NCBI RefSeq assembly: GCF_014287435.1
Contig: NZ_JACOPG010000002.1
Span: 496,001-560,000 of the forward strand
DNA from: Roseburia lenta
Lineage (GTDB): Bacteria; Bacillota; Clostridia; Lachnospirales; Lachnospiraceae
Length of the DNA stretch: 64,000 nt
Direction: 5' to 3'
The translations under genes and the position numbers were made by a program. Positions 52,732 through 64,000 of the stretch are shown here, in pieces. The notes under the pieces are model-generated. The model ran no database searches, was not told where the DNA came from, and saw only the letters and a list, made by a program, of their open reading frames with translations. Position 1 is the first letter of the stretch; each line of letters begins with the position of its first letter.

Positions 52732-53133
52732 TTATGCCAAAATATCCTGGCGCGCCAGCGCCCGCTTTAATGCCAGTTCTGCCCGCGCGACATCCAGATC
52801 AGCATCCTTGCGATTCAGACGTTCCCTTGCCCGGTCTTCCGCCTTTCTCGCACGTTCCAGATCAATCTCTTCCGGCCATTCAGCCACCTCGGCAAGAAGT
52901 GTTACCTTCTCCCCCAAGATCTCCGCAAATCCGGCATGCACCACGGCCTTCTTTGCGCCGTCTGCCTCCGTGATCGTCACGATCCCCGGTGCCAGAACTG
53001 TCGTCAGCGGAATGTGATCCTTAAAAACACCGATTTCTCCTTCGGTCGTTGTAAACTCGATCATGCTTGCCTGCCCCCTATAAAAAATGCGGTCAGGCGT
53101 TATGATCTCGACTTGAAACAAATTATCTGCCAT
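52732..53133 (-). CDS. atpC: ATP synthase F1 epsilon subunit
   Basis: This 133-residue protein has the N-terminal beta-sandwich (LFQVEIITPDRIFYRGQASM, TTEGEIGVFKDHIPLTTVL, then HAGFAEILGEKVTLLAEVAE) and a C-terminal helical pair (ERARKAEDRARERLNRKDAD). It is part of the central rotor stalk and can inhibit ATP hydrolysis. It is the last gene of the operon, 11 bp after atpD, and is followed by a terminator. Confidence 0.96.
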   Translation of the reverse strand: MADNLFQVEIITPDRIFYRGQASMIEFTTTEGEIGVFKDHIPLTTVLAPGIVTITEADGAKKAVVHAGFAEILGEKVTLLAEVAEWPEEIDLERARKAEDRARERLNRKDADLDVARAELALKRALARQDILA

Positions 53134-53144
53134 AGTCGCCTCCC

Positions 53145-55449
<2,305 letters not shown>

Positions 55450-55467
55450 TTCATCTCACCGCCTTTG

Positions 55468-57523
<2,056 letters not shown>

Positions 57524-57536
<13 letters not shown>

Positions 57537-58039
57537 GTAGCATCACCCATTTCCTTTAGCGTTTCTTCCACCAATTCATTCTGAATCGTGGTGTCTATAT
57601 TGGCAGCCACGACCTTGCCAGCCATGACAGAAGCGATGGAGATCATCTCCTGCTTCATCTCATCCGCTGCACGCTTCTTCTCCAGAGCCGCTTCTTCTCC
57701 GGCTCTTGCAATAATACGTGCCGCTTCCTCTTTGGCATCCGCTATGATCTTGGCTTCGTTCTTAAGCGCCTTTTGTCTGGCTTCTGAAAGAATTGTCTCA
57801 GCCTCTTTATCAACATCTTTTAAACGCTTTTCGTACTCTGCTTTGACTTTGGCGGAGTCTTCTTTATCCTGCGCCGCACTGGCAATATCCTGACGAATCT
57901 TTTCCTGTCGATCCTGCAAGAGTTTTCTTACCGGATTGAACAGAAAATACGACATGATCAGGAATAGAAAGAAGACAGAAATGCCGAGTGAAACAGAGTC
58001 AAACAGCAACTGAAAATCTAAGTCAAATAATCTTGTCAT
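57524..58039 (-). CDS. atpF: ATP synthase Fo b subunit
   Basis: The 171-residue protein has one N-terminal membrane segment (about 15-34, FFLFLIMSYFLFNPVRKLLQ) and then a long charged coiled coil (RQEKIRQDIASAAQDKEDSA and on), as in all b subunits. It forms the peripheral stalk that keeps F1 still. It lies 48 bp after atpE. Confidence 0.95.
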
Positions 58040-58087
58040 AACTTTCCTGTAGTTCCTCCTTTCCCGGGAAATTCCAAACTACACGCA

Positions 58088-58357
<270 letters not shown>

Positions 58358-58374
58358 CTAATATGAAATATAAA

Positions 58375-59112
58375 TTATTCTTCGTCCCCATAGGACTGTG
58401 TGATGTATGTCATGGTAAGCATACAGAAAACGTATGTCTGAATGGCTCCGGAAAACAGGTCAAAATAGACATGTAATACAGCAGGCCAGACATATGCAAT
58501 CTTCGCCAACAGACCGTAAACCAGGGCCATCATTACGGTTCCTGACAATACATTCGCAAACAAACGCAGTGATAAGGAAATCGGCACTGCGATCTCGCTG
58601 ATCAAGTTGATCGGCAGCCATAGTGGAAACCACGGCGGTAATGGAGAACACATGTCAACCCAGATCCTCTTGAAGGACTGGTGTCTCCATTTTGTGATGT
58701 GAATCAGTGCAAACGTAATGATACCAAGGGCAAATGTGGTTCCATAGTCCGCGGTTGGCGGTCTGAGTCCAAACAGTCCGGATATGTTACTGAACAATAT
58801 AAATACGAAGATCGTACAGATATAATTCGTAAACTTTGGTGCGTGGGAACCCATGTTGTTTTCCACGATACCGGACAATTTTTCTACCATCAGTTCCAGA
58901 ACGTTCTGAAAGGTATCAGGCACTTCTGTAGCATGTGCTATTTTTCGATTGGCTACAATAGAAAAGATCACAAGCACAAGCATAACAATGGCAATACATA
59001 CATGGGATGTGGTGATCCATACTTCTTGTCCAAATAACTGAAATGAGAACAAGCCATGTATCATAAAGTCAATGTTATCAGCAGAAGCCGACATTAGAAT
59101 TGCTTCATTCAC
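58375..59112 (-). CDS. atpB: ATP synthase Fo a subunit
   Basis: The 245-residue membrane protein forms the ion half-channels. The essential Arg is in ISLSLRLFANVLSGTVMMAL, and the C-terminal TYVFCMLTMTYITQSYGDEE is typical. About six membrane segments are visible. The start overlaps the stop of the upstream I-like gene by four bases. With the c subunit it forms the ion-conducting unit, probably for sodium. Confidence 0.95.
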   Translation of the reverse strand: MNEAILMSASADNIDFMIHGLFSFQLFGQEVWITTSHVCIAIVMLVLVIFSIVANRKIAHATEVPDTFQNVLELMVEKLSGIVENNMGSHAPKFTNYICTIFVFILFSNISGLFGLRPPTADYGTTFALGIITFALIHITKWRHQSFKRIWVDMCSPLPPWFPLWLPINLISEIAVPISLSLRLFANVLSGTVMMALVYGLLAKIAYVWPAVLHVYFDLFSGAIQTYVFCMLTMTYITQSYGDEE

Positions 59113-59546
59113 AATTTCACCTCCTCTTCCTGTTCATTCGTTGATTCTTCCGGCGCAATGTCCTTAAAAATCATTTTATGCATAAAAGGTTGTACATATG
59201 CACTCACCTTTAGCCCCAAAACTCCTATAAATGCACTCACCAGATTACCCAGGTGAAAATACATCATGATAAAAAATACAAATACCACAACCAGATAGCG
59301 CAGAACAGACTTAAAGGATAAGCGCTTGGTTCCAGTATCTCCCATGCGCACCGCTTCCTCGATCACCATGGCCAGATGGATTCCCATGCCCATAGCGCAG
59401 GCGATGCCGATCCACAAGCCCGATGTATAGCGCAGCTTGTCGGAAACAAACCACACACCGGCAAATTCTACGATCAGTCCATATATGGCAATGCCAAGGA
59501 GCAGTCCCGGCAGAGCCTCATTCAGTCTCTTTAATGCTTTGATCAT
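59109..59546 (-). CDS. ATP synthase subunit I-like membrane protein
   Basis: The 145-residue protein has four membrane segments (for example LPGLLLGIAIYGLIVEFAGV, and YLVVVFVFFIMMYFHLGNLV). Small membrane proteins at this operon position (AtpI type) help c-ring assembly or cation handling. Sequence similarity to AtpI is weak; the assignment rests on size, topology and position between AtpZ-like and a subunits, with a four-base overlap to atpB. Confidence 0.7.
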   Translation of the reverse strand: MIKALKRLNEALPGLLLGIAIYGLIVEFAGVWFVSDKLRYTSGLWIGIACAMGMGIHLAMVIEEAVRMGDTGTKRLSFKSVLRYLVVVFVFFIMMYFHLGNLVSAFIGVLGLKVSAYVQPFMHKMIFKDIAPEESTNEQEEEVKL

Positions 59547-59817
59547 ATGATGCCTTTTCCTGTTCTTCTTTTTCTCTTTGCAATTGACCCGGGGATTTTG
59601 TGTCTTTTAGATATTTCTTGACCAGACGATAGACATTCTGAAAACCAGCTATCGCCCCTAGAATAAACCCCAATACACTAATCCATCTGGTTCCCAACTT
59701 ATGATCCAGCCATGCGCCACCGATCGCACACAACAAAATAGGTACTAACATAGTCACGCCGATCTGGACGATCAGAACCAGAGCATTTGCCACCTCATTG
59801 CTTTCTTTTTTTCTCAA
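59518..59817 (-). CDS. AtpZ/AtpI-family protein
   Basis: This 99-residue protein has two membrane helices (about 10-33 and 42-63) with IGVTMLVPILLCAIGGAWLD and LGFILGAIAGFQNVYRLVKK, the usual AtpZ pattern, and a charged tail. AtpZ proteins work with AtpI in c-ring assembly and may form a cation channel. It overlaps the I-like gene by 29 bp and begins the ATP synthase part of the operon. Confidence 0.85.
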   Translation of the reverse strand: MRKKESNEVANALVLIVQIGVTMLVPILLCAIGGAWLDHKLGTRWISVLGFILGAIAGFQNVYRLVKKYLKDTKSPGQLQREKEEQEKASYDQSIKETE

Positions 59818-59832
59818 ATCTTCTCCTAAAAA

Positions 59833-60318
59833 CTATAACGAGATCGTGATCTCGCGTCCTGTATGTTCATACTTATAGAACTCTACCCCTGCGGCACGCA
59901 GCATACGCTTGGATGCCATGACGGCAGGCGTGTGCTCGTATTTGTCCTGATCATAGACAATACGGCGGATGCCGGACTGTATGATGGCTTTGGCACACTC
60001 ATTACAAGGAAACAGTGATACATATAAAGTAGCCCCTTCCAAACTGCCCCCACGATAGTTTAGAATGGCATTCAGTTCACTGTGTGTCGTATAAAAATAC
60101 TTGTTATCGTAAGGCTCTCCCTCACGACACCAAGGAAAATCGTCATCCGAACATCCCATAGGAAATCCATTGTACCCCATAGATAGGATCTTATGATCGT
60201 CGCTGACAATGCAGGCTCCCACCTGCGTGTGCGGATCCTTGGACCGCATAGCCGATAACATGGCTACACCCATAAAATATTCGTCCCAACTGATATAATC
60301 CTGTCTTTTGTCACTCAT
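59833..60318 (-). CDS. dCMP deaminase-family protein
   Basis: The 161-residue zinc enzyme has the cytidine/deoxycytidylate deaminase motifs THSELNAIL (HxE) and FPCNECAKAIIQSGI (PCxxC), and GYNGFPMGCSDDDFPWC typical of dCMP deaminases (ComEB-like). It makes dUMP from dCMP for thymidylate synthesis. ATG at 60318 overlaps the upstream stop by eight bases and has a GGGGG site inside that gene. It precedes the atp genes by 15 bp, so it is probably cotranscribed with them. Confidence 0.92.
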   Translation of the reverse strand: MSDKRQDYISWDEYFMGVAMLSAMRSKDPHTQVGACIVSDDHKILSMGYNGFPMGCSDDDFPWCREGEPYDNKYFYTTHSELNAILNYRGGSLEGATLYVSLFPCNECAKAIIQSGIRRIVYDQDKYEHTPAVMASKRMLRAAGVEFYKYEHTGREITISL

Positions 60319-60787
60319 GATGCCCCCCTTTATCATCTGTCTCTAACTTTGCCAATAACTTTTCGATGGACTTTTTCAGCACTTCAAAGCATAAGCCATA
60401 GGTCTGTAAGGATGCCCCATAAGGATCGACGACCTCGATCTCATCTCCCACATAGGTCGATAAGACAAAGGTATTATCCTCATCTGCTCCCTCGATCTCC
60501 TCGATCACCTTGACGCGCTGTGCTTCGTCCATGGTCAGGATCAGTGTACCCGGCACGATATCCGCTGCCGTCAACTGCTCTGCCGCAAAATTGTCCGGTG
60601 CAATGCCATTGCTGATCAGCACTGCCTCCGTCTTTTGATTCATCGGTTCCGGGAATAAAACGACAACTCCTCTTGCTAAGACATCGATATCTTTTCCCTC
60701 CGTCATCTGCTTCATGATCGCTGCCGCCATGGGTGCGCGGGATGTTCCACTGCCCGCGGCAAAGATCACACGTTTTATTTCTTCCAT
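60311..60787 (-). CDS. Low-molecular-weight phosphatase-like protein lacking the catalytic cysteine
   Basis: The 158-residue protein has the fold pattern of low-molecular-weight tyrosine phosphatases: a P-loop-like RVIFAAGSGTSRAPMAAAIM at the start and a VVDPYGASLQTYGLCFEVLK block holding the general-acid Asp near the end. Where the family has CxxxxCR, this protein has AAGSGTSR: the nucleophile Cys is Ala and the second Cys is Ser, while the P-loop Arg remains. It may bind rather than cleave phosphate, or have a new role. ATG at 60787 has GGGAG eight bases upstream; an in-frame TTG lies at 60805. Confidence 0.8.
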   Translation of the reverse strand: MEEIKRVIFAAGSGTSRAPMAAAIMKQMTEGKDIDVLARGVVVLFPEPMNQKTEAVLISNGIAPDNFAAEQLTAADIVPGTLILTMDEAQRVKVIEEIEGADEDNTFVLSTYVGDEIEVVDPYGASLQTYGLCFEVLKKSIEKLLAKLETDDKGGHHE

Positions 60788-60814
60788 AGTTACTTCTTCT
60801 CCCAAAAAGTTCCC

Positions 60815-61864
60815 TTATACAAAAATCCGTTTATGCCCTGCCGCTTTCAGCAATCGGTTCATGATCGCCTGTCCCACTCCGGCAGCCGCAAAACTCTCTG
60901 AATATATAACATCTACACCAAGCGTATCAAACTGACGTAAGACATCAAAGAGGTGTCTTGCGATCTCCGCTTCATCCTCCCGCTGTCCGATCACGATCAC
61001 ATGATCCGCTATATAAGCATCCTGATTTTCCGCTGTTGCCAATACGCCAACGGACTGTCCCTTGACCTGTGCCTCCCCGGTCAGTGCGTTGATCTTTGCG
61101 ATCACCTGATCCATATGTCCCTCGACCAAGGTAAGGTCTGCCTTTGGTGCATAATGGCGGTAACGCATGCCCGGTGCCTTTGGCGGCTTCTTGCTGTTTT
61201 CCGATGCAATGCCCGGATCCATACCGACCTGCCCCAAGACCTGAGATAACATCTCCTGAGTAATAAAGCCCGGTCGTAAGATCATGGGCTGGTCCTCGGA
61301 AAGATCCACGATGGTAGACTCAATGCCGATACCGACCGGTCCACCATCCAAAAGGACTTCGATCTTGCCCTGTAAGTCCTCCCACACATGCTGTGCCGTT
61401 GTCGGGCTCGGGCGACCGGATATGTTGGCGCTCGGCGCTGCGATCATACAACCGCTGTCCTGTAAAAACCTGCGGGCGACCGGATGGGACGGCATACGGA
61501 TGGCAACCGTATCCAGACCTCCTGTCGTCTCATAAGGAATGACCTCATTCTTGCGCAGGATCATGGTAAGCGGTCCCGGCCAAAAAGCCTCCGCTAAGTC
61601 TCTCGCCTCCTGTGGCACCTCTGCCACGATATCTTCCAACTGTGAAAAATCTGCTATATGAACAATCAAAGGGTTATCCGACGGACGACCCTTTGCTGCA
61701 TATATCTTGCGGGAAGCCTCCGGATTTGTCGCATCACCGCCCAATCCATATACCGTTTCCGTAGGAAAGGCGACTAAGCCGCCGCTACGAATGACCGCAG
61801 AGGCTTCCTTGAGTTCCGCTTCTTCTATCTGATTGTCTCTAGCCACAAATACTTTCGTTTTCAT
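60815..61864 (-). CDS. tsaC: L-threonylcarbamoyladenylate synthase (Sua5/YwlC)
   Basis: The 349-residue enzyme makes threonylcarbamoyl-AMP for the tRNA t6A modification. The YrdC domain (about 15-205) shows SGGLVAFPTETVYGLGGDAT, KGRPSDNPLIVH, SANISGRPSPT and STIVDLSEDQP. A C-terminal Sua5 domain (about 235-345) begins after APGMRYRHYAPKA. It is thus the long Sua5 type. ATG at 61864 was chosen over 61873 because GAGGA precedes it. It heads the operon with the phosphatase-like, deaminase and ATP synthase genes. Confidence 0.95.
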   Translation of the reverse strand: MKTKVFVARDNQIEEAELKEASAVIRSGGLVAFPTETVYGLGGDATNPEASRKIYAAKGRPSDNPLIVHIADFSQLEDIVAEVPQEARDLAEAFWPGPLTMILRKNEVIPYETTGGLDTVAIRMPSHPVARRFLQDSGCMIAAPSANISGRPSPTTAQHVWEDLQGKIEVLLDGGPVGIGIESTIVDLSEDQPMILRPGFITQEMLSQVLGQVGMDPGIASENSKKPPKAPGMRYRHYAPKADLTLVEGHMDQVIAKINALTGEAQVKGQSVGVLATAENQDAYIADHVIVIGQREDEAEIARHLFDVLRQFDTLGVDVIYSESFAAAGVGQAIMNRLLKAAGHKRIFV

Positions 61865-61871
61865 AGTCCTC

Positions 61872-61899
61872 ATTATAACACTTTTCGTAAATTACACAA
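61872..61899 (-). promoter_or_regulatory. Promoter candidate for the tsaC-atp operon
   Basis: On the minus strand TTGTGT (61899-61894), a 16-bp spacer and a perfect TATAAT (61877-61872) lie in the 35-bp gap after the amidase gene. Transcription would begin about one base before the tsaC ATG at 61864, so the message would be almost leaderless. The -35 is imperfect. Confidence 0.4.
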
Positions 61900-61908
61900 C
61901 TAAAAACG

Positions 61909-62601
61909 CTAGTTGCTCTCCTGCATCTGTGCAAATGTCACAATTCCCTGATAGACCGCCTCCACGATCTTGTCCTGATACTTTTCTTCCTGTAGTTTCT
62001 TACACTCCTTCTCATTGCTTAAAAAACCACATTCCACGATCACGGTCGGACTGACGGTCTTACGCAGCATATAATAGGAATCGTTTGCCTTGGCTGCCCT
62101 GTGGTTGGTCGGATCGACCATGGATATCAGTTTCTCCTGTAACTGCTCCGCCAAGAGCCTGCTCTTTTCTGAGGTACTGTAATAAAAGACCTGCGCGCCG
62201 GAGATCCCGGCATCGCTATAAGAATTCTGGTGGATGCTGATGGTCACATCCGGGTCTACATTTTCTACGATCTGACAGCGCTTTTGTAAATCTTTTGCCT
62301 TTTTGCTGCCCCCGGACTCGGTGCAGAGTTCGCAGTCACTCTCCCTTGTGTAATAGACCTCCACGCCCTGCTTTTCCAGATATGCCCCCAGTTTCTGTGC
62401 GATTGCCAGATTGATGTCTTTTTCCAGAGATCCGTCCACCGCCACTTTACCCGGATCACTGCCGCCATGCCCCGGGTCGATCACTACTTTCAGGTGGCTT
62501 GCCGTCTTTTTTGCAGAAACGACCGACACGCCCCAGACACTTGCTAAGAGACTGATCGCAATAAAAAAGACTGCCATCACCATTTCTATTTCTCGTTTCA
62601 T
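61909..62601 (-). CDS. cwlD: N-acetylmuramoyl-L-alanine amidase (CwlD-like)
   Basis: The 230-residue amidase has one N-terminal membrane/signal segment (about 7-29) and an Amidase_3 domain with zinc-ligand motifs DPGHGGSDPGK, the Glu in GSLEKDIN, SIHQNSYSDAG and the catalytic IVECGFLSNEKE. It cuts the amide between MurNAc and the stem peptide. CwlD in spore formers acts on cortex peptidoglycan. The short single-domain form and the germination-type glycosidase gene upstream support that, but a vegetative role is possible. The start overlaps no other gene; 62602-62671 is an AT-rich gap with no clear promoter. Confidence 0.88.
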   Translation of the reverse strand: MKREIEMVMAVFFIAISLLASVWGVSVVSAKKTASHLKVVIDPGHGGSDPGKVAVDGSLEKDINLAIAQKLGAYLEKQGVEVYYTRESDCELCTESGGSKKAKDLQKRCQIVENVDPDVTISIHQNSYSDAGISGAQVFYYSTSEKSRLLAEQLQEKLISMVDPTNHRAAKANDSYYMLRKTVSPTVIVECGFLSNEKECKKLQEEKYQDKIVEAVYQGIVTFAQMQESN

Positions 62602-62671
62602 AAGATCACCACGTGTTTTTTATAATATATGGTGTCAAAAATAGAAATATGTAATGACAGTCTGTTTGGCT

Positions 62672-64000
62672 TTATTTAAAGTAAGTCTTTATTGTCTGCC
62701 AGGTATCCTTTGTCTCGAAGCCAAGTTTCCAGAAGGATGCACCTGCCAGTTTATTTTCTTTCATGACGTCTAACTTCTTGGAAAGTGAAGTCGCATCCTC
62801 GATCCATGCCATATAGGTCGTGTCACCTTCCGTAAATTCGGCATAATACTGACCTGCTTCCTCTGACCAGGTGCTCGTTGCCTGATTGCGATTGAGGAAA
62901 GACTGCATATCTTCCATACCGTATGCCGAACTGGTCAGACCGCTATCGGACTGCGCCCACACTCTGGCATAGAAAGGCATGCCTAAGATGATCTGATCTG
63001 CCGGTACTTCTTCCAGAGTATCCGCTACACCTTTTTCCACAAAACCGATGGATGCGACGGATCCCGCCTCATCACCACCGACATAATGCTCATCATATGC
63101 CATGACCGCAATATAATCTGCATAGTCTGCCTGCACGCTTCTATTATAAAAAGCAGTGGATGCGGAAGGCACATAGTTGTCTACCGATAAGATAATGTCA
63201 TTCTTTTCGCACTTGATGGACAATTCCTTGATAAACTCAATATAGCCATCCTTGGCAGAAACACTGAGCGCCTCCATATCGACATTGATACCGTCCAGAT
63301 CATAGGAAATCGCCTGTGTGATCAGGTTGTTGACCAGACTATCCCGGTAGGAGGTCGTATTCAGTACCGTTGTCGTGTCGACATTTTTATTTTCCAGATT
63401 GCTGACTAAGCCCCATACCTGAATGTTGTTCTGGTGGCAATAAGTCACATAATCGCTGCTGGCAAGACTCTTGATATTGCCCAGATTGTCGCTGAGCGAG
63501 AACCAGGTCGGTGAAATGACATTGAGGTCTGTGCCAGCCACCACCTGTGACACGCCGCTGTTGGCAGACTGGGATGTCACCTGATGCCAGCCCATAACGA
63601 TAGGATCCTTGACGGTGATATGATTGTAAGTACGCTCCGGCAGCGTCGCCTCTACCGTCTGCTTTTCCGACTTGGATAAGCGCCTGTTCTGGACACAAGC
63701 CAGAACACCATCCTCTGTCAGCACATGGCTCCATTTGCCATAGTTTTCCAAGATCGTCAACTGATCGCCCTTTTTCGCATCCTTTAAGATCTTGCTCTTG
63801 ACTCCGCCGAAACGGCGCAGTGCCGCATCACGTTTGAGGCTTGCAACCTTTTTCTCATAGCCTGCCGTCTCGATCACGACGCGGTTTGGACTGTCAAAAA
63901 GTTCAAAGGACATATCGGTATATAATTTGACAAAATCCGCTGACACAAAGTAAGCGCCATTTTGTGAAACAACAACGTCTTTGCCCAGAGATTCTCTGGA
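62672..64000 (-). CDS. Family-18 glycosidase, YaaH/spore-germination type (5' end missing)
   Basis: The open frame continues beyond the right edge; about 442 residues are visible. The first 110 or so residues form an extracytoplasmic region with an SH3-like stretch (KKGDQLTILENYGKWSHVLT). The rest is a GH18 barrel with the catalytic motif YDLDGINVDMEAL (DxxDxE), YADYIAVMAYDEHY and ILGMPFYARVW. Such proteins act on N-acetylglucosamine-containing wall polymers in spore cortex or vegetative wall. GTG at the 63946 position is internal, since FVSADF continues an unbroken frame. It lies 70 bp upstream of the amidase gene, in the same direction. Confidence 0.9.
   Translation of the reverse strand, partial: SRESLGKDVVVSQNGAYFVSADFVKLYTDMSFELFDSPNRVVIETAGYEKKVASLKRDAALRRFGGVKSKILKDAKKGDQLTILENYGKWSHVLTEDGVLACVQNRRLSKSEKQTVEATLPERTYNHITVKDPIVMGWHQVTSQSANSGVSQVVAGTDLNVISPTWFSLSDNLGNIKSLASSDYVTYCHQNNIQVWGLVSNLENKNVDTTTVLNTTSYRDSLVNNLITQAISYDLDGINVDMEALSVSAKDGYIEFIKELSIKCEKNDIILSVDNYVPSASTAFYNRSVQADYADYIAVMAYDEHYVGGDEAGSVASIGFVEKGVADTLEEVPADQIILGMPFYARVWAQSDSGLTSSAYGMEDMQSFLNRNQATSTWSEEAGQYYAEFTEGDTTYMAWIEDATSLSKKLDVMKENKLAGASFWKLGFETKDTWQTIKTYFK

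Overview
The window reads as chromosomal DNA of a Gram-positive, anaerobic member of the Clostridia, most like a Lachnospiraceae gut bacterium. This is an inference. It rests on the YesM/YesN-type two-component system, the CwlD-like amidase next to a family-18 glycosidase, the gene order tsaC - phosphatase-like - dCMP deaminase - atp operon, and an ATP synthase c subunit with a sodium-binding signature. Almost every gene lies on the minus strand, so transcription runs from high to low coordinates. No rRNA, tRNA, CRISPR array or intact insertion sequence was seen.

Region 1 (1-4.5 kb): the 5' end of a sugar ABC-transporter binding lipoprotein, preceded by a sensor kinase and an AraC-type response regulator whose genes overlap a membrane glycosyltransferase gene. 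A 13-bp direct repeat with a 21-bp period lies between the kinase and the transporter gene and is a candidate regulator site.

Region 2 (4.5-48.6 kb): a very large cell-surface polysaccharide locus. Sugar supply comes from a phosphohexomutase, two mannose-1-phosphate guanylyltransferases (one fused to two kinds of mannose-6-phosphate isomerase), GDP-mannose 4,6-dehydratase and a reductase that together should give GDP-D-rhamnose. Assembly genes include a Wzx-type flippase, three GT2 glycosyltransferases, a GtrA protein and many multi-pass membrane proteins of unknown function: a six-member paralogous family, a two-member family, two DUF6020-like proteins and one DUF6311-like protein. Decoration genes include ten acyltransferase-3 membrane proteins and a self-contained acyl-ACP cassette (MaoC hydratase, SDR reductase, acyl carrier protein, MBOAT acyltransferase, SGNH partner, two acyltransferases, FkbH-like HAD protein). 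No recognisable priming transferase or Wzy polymerase was seen.

The part from about 9.6 to 16 kb is AT-rich and scarred. It has a hipBA toxin-antitoxin pair with a broken hipA, the remnant of an AAA ATPase gene, an orphan gene fragment and a decayed partial copy of the fkbH-like gene. It looks like a site of repeated gain and loss.

Region 3 (48.8-52.7 kb): greA on the plus strand, then an EamA transporter, a small coiled-coil protein and a second DUF6020-like membrane protein on the minus strand.

Region 4 (52.7-64 kb): a complete F1Fo ATP synthase operon, preceded by dCMP deaminase, a phosphatase-like protein lacking its catalytic cysteine, and tsaC/sua5. A CwlD-like amidase and a family-18 glycosidase cut by the window edge follow.

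The best candidate for an undescribed system is the combination, in one locus, of a dedicated acyl-ACP pathway, ten acyltransferases and an expanded family of unknown membrane proteins, served by lipid-linked-sugar glycosyltransferases. Together they would build a mannose/D-rhamnose polymer with varied acyl decoration.
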